A stretch of 64,000 bases of DNA. It comes from Sesamum alatum (taxonomy: Eukaryota > Streptophyta > Magnoliopsida > Lamiales > Pedaliaceae). A model generated the notes under the pieces. The model saw only the letters and a program-made list of their open reading frames with translations, did not search any database and was not told the origin of the DNA. A program made the position numbers and the translations under genes. Each line of letters starts with the position of its first letter. Within the stretch, counting starts at the first letter, position 1. Below are positions 11,366-24,095 of this stretch, piece by piece. The DNA lies in NCBI GenBank assembly GCA_034509735.1, contig JACGWO010000001.1:31685966-31749965 (forward strand), given 5' to 3'.

Positions 11366-13021
11366 CACGAGGCAGCCGCGCGCGCTGGGCGCGCAGGGCG
11401 CTATCGACTGCGCTCGCCTGTGCTGCTGACCGCGCGCGCGGGCACTAGCCGTCCCCGCGCGCAGGGCGCGTGCGAAGGCTGCCGGCCGTGCACACTAGGC
11501 GTGCGCGCGTGCGCCCAGCGCAGGCAGTGACACATGCGCGCGCGCGGCCGGCCGGCACGGATGAATGGATGGGCCGTTTTTTTGCCGTTTTTACGAGAAA
11601 TTAATTTTCTGGCATTCTGCATATTTTTTCTGAAATATTTAATTTATGGCTGATTTAATTTTAGTTAAAAATGTTTTTCCCTAAAATTAAATTGCCTAGA
11701 TTATTTTGGAAATGGTTTCCAAACAAAAAAAAAAATGTACATGGGTTGTACGAGGTTTCTAATATTCATTTGTAATTGCATTTTTTACATGTATTTTTCT
11801 GCATTTAATTATGTTATGGGATGATCTTGGATATCATTTATTTTATACATGGTTTGTATTATTTGGAGCATGATTATATTGGATATGTAATTATGTTGTG
11901 TTTTGTTAATTGGATTAACAAGGGATGATCACGAAGCCCATTGACCTGCGTATGGTTTTTTAAATTCCTTTTGGGTGGGGCTTGCGTGCCTCTTGTTTTG
12001 GGACTATTATTTCCCGATTTCGCCTCATGATGTTAAGAATTGTCTTTTTCCTTTTATTTCCAATGTATTCTATTTCTCTTGTAATGAGAGTAGTTAGGAA
12101 CTTTTGGTGAGGTTTTACATTTTATGTATAATGAGGCAAGCCCACGGAGAAAAAGGAGGCCTACATTAGACGGAGGCCTAAGGGGAGACATCAAGGCGAA
12201 ACAAATAGAGTATAAGGCCCATTGACTTGACATTGGGTTTAATTTGATGTAATAGTGTAGAACCTCCCTAGACAGATCATAGACTCACTGCGGGCTCAAT
12301 GGGTCGCATAGGTTGGTCCCGTGATCATCCAATAGGGGTATGCTAGCTTATTTGCATGCGATGCATTTATTTAAATGCTTTATATTATTGGATATTTATG
12401 CATGCAAAATATTAATGTGATGAGGTCTCGGTTAATAATTTCGAACTCTCACTTGGTTGGACCAAGTTAAAATATTAGGCCCATGATGGACTTGGATCAA
12501 ACTGGTTTTTGATCTGTCCAAGCCTTCCATCCATAGCAATGTCGTGAGGAAGCTATCGCTACCCAAGTGTGGTCTCACGAGTCGTGGCACATTTGGAATA
12601 GAGGAAAGCTGTACTGTTGTTGTGAACAAAGAGTACGCTCACTGTTTCCCTGTCTCACGAGTCGTGGGGGGCGACAGTTGAGGTATGATTTGGTTGATGG
12701 GTCGGGCCTAACATCAGTAGCATGATTCGCTTGGAGTCCTTGGGATCATGTGGAGAGGTGAGGCAGAATATCTTGGGAATCTCATCGGTTGAGAATGGTA
12801 TTGGATACCTCCCACGAGGCTTTCCCATGTGAATCATAAAAACAGGGCATGAGAATTGCGCTTGTGGATCCCAAGCCCACTAGGAAATGGTTTTCCGAAA
12901 CCCCATTTGAGAGTGATGGGCTTTCGTGGAAATAGTGGGAGGGATTAATGACTAAAGGATTAAGTCTTAACTTGAACATAATATTGTTATAATCTACTGA
13001 AATTTTTCTGTTTAACTGTTG
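11366..13021 (+). other. Element H leader, partial
   Basis: Non-coding leader carrying a GC-rich CGCG-repetitive island (about 11366-11560), the conserved hairpin (12282-12305), the paired 16-nt motif GTCTCACGAGTCGTGG (12572-12587 and 12652-12667, 80 nt apart) and AAATAGTGGGAGG (12930-12942), 80 bases before the gag start. No gene is supported. Confidence 0.7.
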
Positions 13022-16000
13022 ATGTATAAGAATCCACTAATCCTTATACTTGAGACTAATAAGTCTAATGGAACGTATTATCACGTCTAGCTATGAAATC
13101 TTAAGATGGTCTTAGATTTCAAAGAACCAGACTTATATTCTGGATAAGGTTTTCCTCAGACCTTGCTGGAAGGGTCATCGCCCAAAGAACATTTGACGTT
13201 CAAGAAGAGGCTTGATGACAACTGAAAGGTCTACAGCATCATATTGGCATCCATTGATAATGAGATGCAGAAGCAGTATGATAGGCTGGAGGATGTTGGC
13301 TCAATCATGCGTCGATTGTAGCAAGTCTATGCAGTCCCAGACCGGCATGTTAGATATGCTGCAATGAATGCATTCTTCAGAGCGAAGACGATAGAAGGAT
13401 CGTCGGTACAAGAGCATGGAGTGATGATGCTATCCCTTGTGGAAAAGCTCAAAGACCTCCAAGCTGATCTCAAACGAGAGATGTTCATCGACGTGATCCT
13501 TCAGTCTCCTCTCCCCTCACTCGACCCATTTATAGTCAACTACAAAATGAGTGGGCTTGAGAAAGACCTTCATGAGTTGATAAAAATATTGGTCCAGTAC
13601 AAGGCAACGATTGAAAAATCTGCACCGACAGTACTAGTGAGGAAGCTTCGACCTCTAAAGCGAAAGGCAAGGGTGCCGGACGCAGGAAGAGGAAGAAGGC
13701 TCCGGCAATATCAGCCGCTGCCAGAACTTTGAGTTCTCCTGTTACACTGCTGGGCTGAGGTAAAGGAAAGAGGAAAAGGGTTCGGCAGCTAGAGGTTCCG
13801 AATGATGTTTGCATTAACTGTGATAAAAGGGACATTGGAAGAGGGAGTTTCCGAAAGCCCCTCTCCAATGAAGGTGACATTTGAATTGAGTATCAACATG
13901 ATCACTGTTCTATTCTTTGGTATTGGATGCCAGTCGTTCATAACCTATGAATGGTTCACAGGTGATGATAAGGAATAGAAACCTAAGGCAGATGATCCTA
14001 AGGTCTAGCAATGGCGAAACTGTTGCTGCAAAGACTAAGGACTATTTAGGCTTAGTAGTGATCATGTTAAGATTATGTCTGTGGGAATTATGTAACCTAG
14101 CATGATCAAAATATGTTCCATTTATTGTTGGACAATTTTGGATACAATAATTTGATCAATAAAGTTACTTTTATTTGACAAAGAACGGAGATTCTTGTCC
14201 GTTAGGTTTGATACATAAACACTTGACACTGTCCCATAATTGGATTATGAGAATTTAAAACAAATGACTAAAAATGGATATAATCAAGATAAACTTACGG
14301 ATTTGGCATCCATGGCTAGGTCAGTTTCCTTTAGTTAAGGATGAGGAAGTTGGAAGATCCAAAGAGTCTAGCAATAGATGATTTGGATCTGCCAACTTGC
14401 AAATCTTCTCTGAGGAGGAAAAGACTAAAGAGCCATTTTGTAAGACAAAGTGGGCTTGCTGATAGTCTATTGGATTGGATCCAAAAAGACTTCTATGGAT
14501 TACTAAATACATAGGACCAGAAGAGGGTTCACAAGTCTAAGAACCTTTGATAGGTTCGGGGAATTAGACTTGGAATGGTGAACCAAACTGGTCACCTTTC
14601 GATTAGATCGGGAGAGTGTGTATTTGGTGGGAGCGCTAATAGCCTATTGGATTGGATCCAAAAAGAATATCCGTAAGGTTACTGAATACACAAGACTAAA
14701 AGAGGATTCACAAGTCTAAGAACCTTTGGTAGGTTCGGGATATTAGACTTGGAGTGGTGAATCAATTTGGTTACCTTTTGATTAGATCGAAAGGATATGT
14801 ATTCAGTGGGAATTCTCGAATATCTGAATGAGAATGGAATTCTCAATCAGTGAAATTCTTCTTGAAGCGGCCACGGTTGAATGGTCTCTGCTAAGGGAGA
14901 AAATGAACCCTGTTGGACTTGGTTAGCTTGGTATTTCACTGAAGTTACCTTAGCCCATCTAGACATGGACTTGAAAGTTGCTAGGTGGAGAAACATGCAC
15001 TTTCTTAAAGTCATGATCTAGTTACCATATTGGATATGGTTTAGAAAGCCTGTATCTTACAATGTTCTTGAGTATGTGGGATGGTCCTACATACGTCAAG
15101 GGACTAGTAGGAAGATAGACTAGACTCTATGTCTGGTTCGTGTAGGTCTAGTGCAAAATAATGTAAACATCAGGTTATTTCCCACTGACTATATTCCAAT
15201 CCTCCTAGGGATGACCAGAATACCTTAGGTACCTGATGGGTACAGGTTTCTGGGTCCGACCGATCAATTGGAGCATGATCCGAAGGACATATAGAGAAGC
15301 GATGTTGGACATCGGGACTGGATCAATGGCTTGGAGCCGCGGGATCTGTCTTGAAATTGAAACTGGGTTTGAGATTTCATGTAACTGGAATATTCGTTTT
15401 GACGAACCCATACGATGTATGACTCGGTCAATAATGAGCATTGTTGTCAGTGGGAGTGTGGTAATCTTCCGAGTGTTAAGTGTGTAACGTCTTAATCATT
15501 TGGAATGAAATTAAGATGTTAAGAAACACGAGCACTATTCACGCAATTCTCCATGAATAGGGCCAAGCTGTCCAAAACTTAGTCACCATTGACTAATGAG
15601 GAAGCATAGATGTTTTACAGCCCCTACGTCTTTGCCGTACGCAGCATGGGTATGTTGTTCGTTGCACAGGGCCTGATGTTGTTTATGCATCGTACATAAC
15701 AACGGATATTGGGTGTGTACCGATGAGGCAATAGACAGCAGTTGAGAGCAGTCTTTAAGGCCTGAATAAGGATTAGAGAAGTGTTCTCGATGCACGGTTT
15801 ATGGAGAGTTGATTCTGGAAGGCTATAGCGATACTAGCTTCTAAAATCATGTGAATAATATTTAGTCTCAATACCTATGTATGTTCGGACTGAATGGTGA
15901 CTGTGGTAGCTTGAAAAGGTTCCAAACAGGATACCACGACGTTTCATCACGAAAGTCGAATATATGCCAACTTTGGAAGTTGTTTCTGGAAAGTGTTTTG

Positions 16001-16299
16001 GATGAAAATAGCACCCATTGGATGGATGTAGTGCCTAACACGGCCGAGCCAGTAGTTGCCTTGGACAATGAAAACAAGGCTATGGCTAAAGCCTTTTGAG
16101 CCCGAGATCTCATCACAAGATCCATGAAAAATTCTTAGACAACCACCATCTGCAGGTAGTGATGGCCAGAAGAGGTGAGATACGGTTGGACCGTATTACC
16201 TCGGCAGAAAAATAAAGTAGACCTACGAGACCGAGCCAGTATCACAGATTACTCATTCTCAGAAGGTTCTGAGAGACATGGGTAATTGGCTTTGAGGTT
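13022..16299 (+). pseudogene. Element H gag-pol, decayed
   Basis: The gag start at 13022 (reads MYKNP) is followed by a frame-broken gag. The longest readable part is 13364-13732, with FFRAKTIEGSSVQEHGVMML and a basic segment before the zinc-knuckle region. Pol (about 13900-16290) is collinear with B and C but full of stops and indels. It contains local duplications: near-identical stretches at about 14457-14600 and 14637-14775 around TAGTCTATTGGATTGGATCC-type sequence. No intact domain remains. Confidence 0.65.
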
Positions 16300-16310
16300 A
16301 AGTGGAAGAT

Positions 16311-17990
16311 TGTTAGAATAGTTGACTAGAAAGCCAATTGGATTGGCGGTTTTGGGAACTATTCGCCAATCTTTATTAATACAATATTATCCTGATGAAT
16401 AGAGTAAGTAATCATCACTGGTACTGTGTTTTTTGTGCTTACTACTAACGTTGAACGACGTTTCAACGTTACAACAAATGCCCACAGACCAATTGGATAA
16501 CCCATGTAGTTGGGCTGCGCATTGGATGGCGGCTATGGAACCAACTTCTGAGGGTTGGTCTGAAATATTCCAAGTCGAGTATCTTGAGACTGGGCATCGA
16601 GTGTCCTATTGAGACTTGCACTATGTATTGCATTCACTGGGTGAGTGCCGAGTTTCGTCGGTGATAGACGAAGGTCGTCTATGCACTTTTAGGGGGTTAG
16701 TTGACAAGGTGGTCGACTGACTGAAGTAACTCACGGGAATCATCATATGGAAGCCTTGGAGGCTTGGTCGGTATGACTGAAATTCCCGGTTCCGATAGTA
16801 CTGGATTAGTCCTCGGACTTGAGGAATCGTGGCAGTCACGTGCATATGAAGATTGTATCTTGGATCTTGCGAGAGGTGATCATTCTGTAAGATGGTCATT
16901 ATAAGCCTTGTCCAGTGTAGTTGGAGTATGTAGCGAGGATGGTGGATTCCAAGATATGATCTGTCCCCTGTCAGTACATGACGGTGATGTCTCCTATGCA
17001 CTCTGAGATGGTTTAGACTCTGAAAGTCTATGGCCATAGCAATTGATTCAGTAGAAAAGGGTTTCCTACGTCGATCGATAGAGTAAACACATCTCGGGTA
17101 TGAAGCATAGCTGCCTACTCAAGGATGGGAACCGAAGCCCAATTCCATACCCTAGACTAAGGCCAGGAGACGGTCGACAGTAGGACCGTACCCGTACGGA
17201 ATCGGTGCCATGGACCGTTGCTAGGCAGCCATCCATGGTGACGGGCTCCTGTTGGACACGAGCCCAAGTCTAGCTGAGGGTGAACCTAAAGGGTCACACA
17301 CAAATCACCGAAGAGGTGAAGAAATTGACTTGGAGTCAATTTCAGAGGATGATAAGTAATTAGATTACTTAAGGGATTGTCCATTAGATGGACGGGCCGA
17401 TATTTTATCGGGCCCTCGTTTGATCGGTAAATAGGATTTATCGATTAATATGAAAAGTTGAGATGTTGGATCTTTTAATTGGATTAAAAGATCAACGGGA
17501 ATTATTTAAGTGGACATTAAATTAAATTGGATTTAATTTTGGGTTCGTCGTAATTGGATTACGGTGGAACCCGGTCCGTTAAATTTTGACCCGAGAGGTG
17601 TGTTAATTCCATTTATGGAATAGAAAGAAGTCGGACTTCTTCCCTAAATAAGCATGACGAAAATTGCCACCTTGGAGGGAGCAAAAATCAGACATGTTGG
17701 ATGCTAGATGTTAGTTGACTTGTCTCTTTTGGTAAGAGACAAATCAACTCCAATCAAGCCCTTCTCTTTTGGTATGATTTGATCATACCTTAAAAGATGG
17801 TAGGCTTGATTGAAGAATTGATGGTGATTGATTGGGATGTATCTAGACATCCTTGGATGAACCTCGATACATTTCAATAATCACATTAATTATGTATATA
17901 TATGAGTATAGACTAATACCTATGAATGATGAATTTTATTATTCATCTTTTTCTAGGAAAAAGATGAACACTCTCTACTCTCTCTCTCAA
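16311..17990 (+). repeat. Element H 3' LTR, truncated
   Basis: It starts TGTTAGAATAGTTGAC directly after the polypurine tract and runs collinear with the F LTR until about 17990, a CT-rich stretch just downstream of the TATA-like region. The last 200-500 bases are missing, replaced by unrelated sequence. It includes two small hairpins of the U3 end at about 17712-17800 that also occur in the F LTRs. Confidence 0.75.
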
Positions 17991-19035
17991 GTCTATAAGA
18001 GATGCAAATTAAATTTGTTTCAAAACAATTTCAAGATTACAGTGGTCGATTCAAATTTGATTCATATTTTTTGCAACTCATTCACTTCAAAACTTATATG
18101 TTCGAGCATATATTCATGAATGAGTCTCAAGGAGGCATTCGTAGACAAATTTATTTTGCGCCCAATCAAATGACGACAAATGAAAAATATATATAATTTA
18201 TCAATTATAATATATTTTTATTTATATATTGGAATTTACTTAATTAATTCTAAGTATAAACAGTTAATTTAATTGATATTTTAATAAATATTTCGTCATC
18301 AAACCAAAGGGTGGAAAGTGTCAAGCTGAGGTGTTTTGGCAAATCAAATCAAGACAAATATTTTCGATATTATCTCTTTGAATAATAAAAATATTAAAGA
18401 GATAATATCAAAATTGACCAATCATGTCTTCCCAAATTATATGCAAAATGGTGTTCAAGTTCACCATAATTCACCTCTTTGACAGCTATATAAAAGGGTC
18501 CTTAAAGTTCATTCAACACACACAATTGAAGATACAAGTGAAGACATAAGCAAGAGAGCATTCAAGAAGTCCAAAAATCCTCTCAAGCGAAAGTCAAGGA
18601 AGATCCACGGTGTTCAGGGCAAGAATCAAGGCGTTCGTCGCGGAAGTCATCCAAAGTCAGCATTTCGAGAAGAAGTCCGAAGAGTTGCGAATTAACATTA
18701 TCAAGAAACAAGTCCACCTTGGCGAAAGATCAAAGCCTCAAATCCACCAATAAATATTCAAAGTCAAAGATTCCAAGTTTATAGCGTTTAATTTGGGAAC
18801 AAGTCAACAACGCCCCGAATTAATGTTAGTCAAAGTCAAAGTCAACATCAAAGGGGATCAAACATCAAGTTTCACCTCTGAAGTTGCCGAAGTCAAACTC
18901 ACATTCTAGAAGTGAAGAATAAGAGGTTCCAATAGAGATTTTTCACCCACAAATAATCAATCAATTCAAAGAATTTATTTGCAATATTTCTTGTTTCGAT
19001 AAATTCAGAAATACAGAAATTTGTTTACACTCCTA
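17991..19035 (+). mobile_element. 3' end and LTR of an unrelated retroelement (possibly Ty3-type)
   Basis: This stretch does not match the copia family here. A purine tract AAAGGGTGGAAAG (18306-18318) directly precedes TGTCAAGCTGAGGTG at 18319, the arrangement of a polypurine tract and LTR start. A strong TATA box (CTATATAAAAGGG, 18486-18498) lies about 170 bases in, followed by a long A/G-rich transcribed-type stretch with GTCAAAGTCAA repeats and an AATAAA near 18749. The end lies near 19029, which I cannot fix exactly. 17991-18305 would be the internal 3' region. A pararetrovirus-type promoter/leader is an alternative. Confidence 0.45.
18486..18498 (+). promoter_or_regulatory. TATA box of the retroelement LTR
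   Basis: CTATATAAAAGGG matches the plant TATA consensus well. It lies about 170 bases downstream of the proposed LTR start, with a pyrimidine/adenine-rich start region after it. Confidence 0.6.
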
Positions 19036-19039
19036 CTGT

Positions 19040-19693
19040 AGAAATGACCCGATGAACAGCCCCATCAAAGTTCACCTTAATAACACCAGGAGGAGGATGC
19101 GCCTAGGTGCGACAAGGTGAAGAATGTGGACACGGAACTGAAGAAATGCCATGGTCTTGGTATGTAGAGAGGAAGCGAGACACAAACGTGGTTGTAGCAA
19201 GCGGATCAACAGTTTTATTATGCCATAGTTTCTGGTTACGCCTCCACCAAATGGCCCAGATGAATACAAGAAATAGAGCAAATTGGTTCGAATCCAGCTG
19301 CATTGCAACGTGTCTAAGCCATGCCTCCATGCCACCAGGAACCTGTGAAATAACACCAAACAGAAGGTTAGATAGTGGCCAAATTTGGCGAACAACAATA
19401 CAAGCCAAGAAAGCATGATGAGCATCCTCATTAGTATGTACATAGTGAGGGCAACCCAAAGAACGGGGGCAGCCTCGCTTAGGTAAATTAACACACGTTG
19501 GGAGAGCCTCCTGGCTAACTTTCCAGACGAATACTTTAACTTTCGACGGAACTCGTGCATGCCAAATGAATTTCCAATCACGTCCATAATCTGCACTTCC
19601 TTCACAGTGAAAAGGATTATCAAGTAAAGAAATAACCACATGATAAACACTACGAACAGTGACGAGACCCCGGCGATCATAATGCCACACTAA
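19040..19693 (-). pseudogene. LINE-type non-LTR retrotransposon fragment (zf-RVT to RNase H start)
   Basis: The minus-strand frame from about 19693 reads the plant LINE zinc-binding region downstream of reverse transcriptase: MWHYDRRGLVTVRSVYHVV, then WKFIWHARVPSKVKVFVWKV, ALPTCVNLPKRGC, CPHYV and HAFLAC. After a linker a shifted frame reads PPPGVIKVNFDGAV, the start of an RNase H domain with its first Asp. The rest of the RNase H and all upstream reverse transcriptase are missing, and two overlapping frames show indels. It is an isolated fragment between the Ty3-like LTR and a piece of hAT-associated repeat, so its mode of arrival is unclear. Confidence 0.8.
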
Positions 19694-19703
19694 AAAAAAT
19701 GTA

Positions 19704-19812
19704 CCATATATTAGAATTATTAGTCAATATCTCATATTTTGATTTCAGACGATAATAAAATATGGTATTTTGGTTTATATTATCTACAAAACAAACTTGA
19801 TCAACAATTTAA
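19704..19812 (-). repeat. Isolated fragment of the 213-bp hAT-associated repeat
   Basis: On the minus strand this matches half of the tandem unit found inside the hAT-like element at 31268-32780 (shared blocks include ACTAATAATTCTAA and AGATAATATAAACC/TAAAATACCAT). It ends exactly where the LTR at 19813 begins, so the LTR probably inserted into or recombined with a related element here. Confidence 0.7.
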
Positions 19813-20778
19813 TGTTAGAATAGGTGACCAGAAAGCCAATTGGATTGGTGGTTTTGGGAACTATTCGTCATTCATTATTAATATTATCCTAATGAATAAA
19901 GTAAGTATTCATCACTGGCATTGTGTTTGTGGTGGTTACTACTAACGTTGAATGGCGTTTCAACGTCACAACAAATGCCCACAGACCCAATTGGATAACC
20001 CATGTAGTTGGGTTGCGCATTAGATGGCGGCTCTGAAACCAATTTCTGAGGGTTGGTCTAAAACGTTCCAAGTCGAGGACCTCGAGACTAGGCATCGAGT
20101 TTCCTATTGAGATTTACACTAAGTATTGCATTCACTGGATGAGTGTCGAGTTTCATCGGCAACAGACGAAGGTCGTCTATACAATTTTAGTGCGTTAGTT
20201 GACAAGGTGGTCGACTGACTGAACTGACTCGCGGGAATCGTCATATGAAAGTCTTGGAGGCTTGGCCGGTATGACTAGAATTCCTGGTTCAGGTAGTACA
20301 GGGCATCCAGTCATACCGACGAAGCCTCCAAGGCTTTCATATGACGATTCCCGCGAGTCAGTTCAGTCCGTCGACCACCTTGTCAACTAACCCACTAAAA
20401 TTGCATAGACGACCTTCGCCTGCCGCCGATGAAACTCGGCACTCACCCAATGAATGCAATAGTCAGTGTAAGTCTCAATAGGACACTCGATGCCCAGTCT
20501 CAAGGTCCCCTCGACTTGGAACATTTCAGACCAACTCCCGAAAGTTGGTTTTATAGCCTCTATCCAATGTGTAGCCCAACCACATGGGTTATCCAATTGG
20601 TGTGTGGGCATTTGCTGTGACATTGAAACGTCGTTCAACGTTAGTAGTAAGCACAAAAAACACAATTCCAGTGATGAATACTTACTCTATTCGTCAGGAT
20701 AATATTGTATTAATAAATATTGACGAATAGTTCCGAAAACTGCCAATTCAATTGGCTTTCTGGTCACCTATTCTAACA
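19813..20778. repeat. Head-to-head inverted LTR pair (fold-back palindrome)
   Basis: The left arm (19813 to about 20277) is the first about 470 bases of a copia LTR on the plus strand, starting TGTTAGAATAGGTGACC. The right arm (about 20301-20778) is the same LTR segment on the minus strand, ending GGTCACCTATTCTAACA. The arms are roughly 85-90% alike by eye, with a spacer of about 25 bases. Both stop at nearly the same LTR position. The right arm is also the truncated 3' LTR of element G, since a polypurine tract follows at 20779. Confidence 0.8.
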
Positions 20779-20789
20779 ATCTCCCACTT

Positions 20790-23700
20790 GACCTCAAAGC
20801 CAATTACCCACGTCTCTCAGAACCTTCTGAGAATGAGTAATTTGCGATACCGGCTCAGTCTCACAGGTGTACTTTATTTTTCTGCCGAGGTAATACGGTC
20901 CAACTATTTCTCGCGTCTTCCTACCATCACTAGCTGCAGATGGTGGTTGTCTAAGAATTTTCCATGGATCTTGTGATGAGATCGCGGGTCCAAAAGGCGT
21001 TAGCCATAGCACAGTTGTCAACCTCCAAGGCAACTAGTGGCTCGGCTGTGGTAGGCACCACATCCATCCAATAGGTGCTATTTTCATCCGAACCACTTTC
21101 TAAAAACGACTTCCAAGGTCAGCATATATTCGACTTTCATGATGAAACATTGTGGTATTATGCTTGGAACCTATCCAAGCTACCACATTCACCATTAAGT
21201 CCGAACATACATAAATACTAAGACTAATTATTATTCACATGATTCTAGAAGTTAGTATCGCTATAGCCTTCCAGAATCAACTTTCCATAACTGTGCATCG
21301 AGAACACTTCTAATCGTCATTCAGGTCTTAAAGACTGCTCTTAACTGTTGTCTATTGCCTCGTCAGTACACACCTGATATCCATTCTTATGTACAATGCA
21401 TAAACAACATCAGGCCCTTTGCACTGAACAACATACCCATGCTGCATACGGCAAAGACGTAGGGGATGTAAAACATCTAAGCTTCCTCATTAGTCAATCG
21501 TGACTAAGTTTTGGATAGCTTGCCCCTATGAATGGGAATCCGATTCCTTTTATGGAGAATTGCGTGAATAATGCTCATGTTTCTAGTGTTTCCTAACATC
21601 TTAATTTCATTCCAAATGAATAAGATGTTACACACTTATCACTCTGAACACAACCACACTCCCACTGACCCTAATGCTCGTTATTGACCGAGTCATACAT
21701 CGTATGAGTTCATCAAAACGAATATTCCAATTACATGAAATCTCAAGCCCAGTTTGAATGTCAAGACAGATCCCGCGGCTCCAAGCTGTTGATCCAATCT
21801 CGAAGTCGAACATCGCTTCTCCACATGTCATTTGGATCATCTCCAATTGATCGGTTCGACTTGGAAACCTGTACCCATCAGGTATCTAAGGTATTATGGT
21901 CATCCCTAGGAGGATTGGAATCTTGTCACTGGGAAATAACCTGATGTTTGCATTATTTTGCACTAAACCTGCACAAACCAGACACCGAATCTAGTTTGTC
22001 TTCCTACTAGTCCCTTGACGTATGCAGGATCATCCCACATACTCAAGAACTTTGTAGGATACAGGCTTTCCAAACCATATTCAATATGGTAACTAGATCA
22101 TGACTTTAAGAAAGTGCATGTTTCTCAACCTAGCAACTTTCAAGTCCATGTCTAGATGGACTAAGGTAACTTCAGTGAAATACTAAGCGAACCAAGTCCA
22201 ACAGGGTTCATTTTCTCCCATATCAAAGACCACTCAACCATGTCCGTTTCAAGAAGAATTTCACTGATTGAGAATTTCATTCTCATTCGGGTATTCGAGA
22301 ACTCCCACTAAATACACGTCCTCTCGATCTAATCTAAAGGTAACCAATTTGATTCACCACTCCAAGTCTAATATCCCAAATCTACCAAAGGTTCTTAGAC
22401 TTGTGAATCCTCTTTTAGTCTTGTGTATTCAGAAACCTTACAGATATCCTTTTTGGATCCAATCCAATAGGCTATTGACAGTCTAACTAAACACACACCC
22501 TCTCGATCTAATCGAAAGGTGACCAGTTTGGTTCACCACTCCAAGTCTAATTCCCTGAACCTACCAAAAGGTTCTTAGACTTGCGAACGCTCTTCTGGTC
22601 CTGTGTATTCAGTAATCCATAGAAGTCATTTTGGATCCAATCCAATAGACTATCGGTAAGCCCACTTTGTCTAACAAAAATGGCTCTTTAGTCTTTTCCT
22701 TCTCAGAGAAGATTTGCAAGCTAACAGATCCAAATCATCTATTGCTAGACTCTTTGGATCTTCTAACTTCCTCATCCTTAACTAAAGGAAACTGACCTAG
22801 TCATGGATGCCAAATTTGTAAGTTCATCTTGATTTTATCCCTTTTAGTTATTTGTTTTGAGTACTCATAATCTAATTATGGGACAGTGTTAAGTGTTTAT
22901 GTACCAAACCTAGCATACAAGAATCGCCATTCTTTGTCAAATAAAAGCAATTTTATTGATCAAATTATGTTATCCAAATTTGTCCAACAGTAAATGAAAC
23001 ACATTTTGATCATGCTAAGTTACATAATCCTCACGGACACAATCCTAACATGATCACTGCTAAGCCGAACTAGTCCCTAGTCTTTGCAGCAACAGTTTCG
23101 CCATTGCTAGACCTTATGATCGTCTGTCTTAGCTTTCCATTCCTTATCATCACCTGCGAACCATTCACATGTTACGAACGACTGGTATCCAATACCAAAG
23201 AACAGAACAGTGATCATGTTGATACTTAGTTAAAATGTCACCTTCATTGGAGAGTGGCTTTAGGAAACTCCCTCTTCCAATGTCCCTTTTCTCGTGGTTA
23301 ATGCAAATATCATTCGGAACCTCTGACTGCCGAATCCTTTTCCTCTTTCCTTTACCCACGCCCAGCGGTGTAATAAGAGCACTCAAAGTGCTGATAACAG
23401 CTGATGTTGTTTGAGCCTTCTTCCTCTTCCTGCGTTCGACACCCTTGCCTTTCGCTTTAGAGGTCAAAGTCTCCTCACTAATATCGTCGGCGCAGATTTT
23501 TCAATCGTTACCTCGTACTGTACTAACACTTTTATCAACTCATGAAGGTTTTTCTCAAGCCCATTCATATTATAGTTGAATATAAATGGGTTGAGTGAGG
23601 GGAGAAGAGACTGAAGGATCACGTGGATGTACTTCACTCTTTCAAGATCAGCTTGGAGGTCTTTGAGCTTTTTCCACAAGGGATAGAATCATCACCCCAT

Positions 23701-24095
23701 ACTCTTGTACTAACGGTCCTTCTATCGTCTTCGCTCTGAAGAATGTCTTCGTTGCAGCATATCTAACATGTCGGTCTAGAACCGCATAGACTTGTTGCAA
23801 TCGAAGCATCATCGAGACACCATCCTCCAGTTTACCATACTACTTCTGGATATCATTATCCATGGATGCCAGTATGATGCTGCGGACCTTCCAGTTTTCA
23901 TCAAGCCTCTGCTTGAGCGTCAAATGTTCTTTAGGCAATAAACCTTCAGGCAAGGTCTGAGGAAAAACCTTATCCAGAATATAAGTCTGGTTCTTTCAAA
24001 TCTAAGACCATCTTAAGATTTCACAGCTAGGCGTGGTATTACGTTCCATTAAACTTATTAATCTCAAGTATAAGGGTTAGTGGTTTCTTAGACAT
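20790..24095 (-). pseudogene. Element G gag-pol, decayed
   Basis: The start at 24095 reads MSKKP-like. The best gag remnant is 23464-23679 (KLKDLQADLERVKYIHVIL, then GLEKNLHELIKVLVQYEVTI). It is followed in another frame by a basic segment (23165-23467) and a damaged zinc knuckle (ICINHEKRDIGRGSF in place of CINCREKGHWKRECP). Pol (about 20800-23000) is collinear with H's and equally riddled with stops and indels. G and H share several lesions, so they may descend from an already defective copy. Confidence 0.65.

Larger units (their letters stand above)
11366..17990 (+). mobile_element. Copia LTR retrotransposon H (plus strand), 5' part displaced
   Basis: A plus-strand copia element of the same family as G. 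Its 5' LTR and primer site are not in the window because element A is inserted in its leader at 11365/11366. Present are the rest of the leader (11366-13021), a decayed gag-pol (13022-16299), a polypurine tract (AAGTGGAAGAT, 16300-16310) and a 3' LTR truncated near 17990. The 3' LTR resembles those of F and G. Confidence 0.75.

Noticed and set aside
11339..11622. ORFs at the A/H junction
   Set aside because: They read across an LTR end into the GC-rich leader of another element.
17853..18196. ORFs of 64-88 codons after the H LTR
   Set aside because: AT-rich chance frames crossing the LTR truncation point.
19107..19418. Plus-strand ORF opposite the LINE fragment
   Set aside because: Shadow of the minus-strand zinc-binding domain; the minus frame has clear family motifs.
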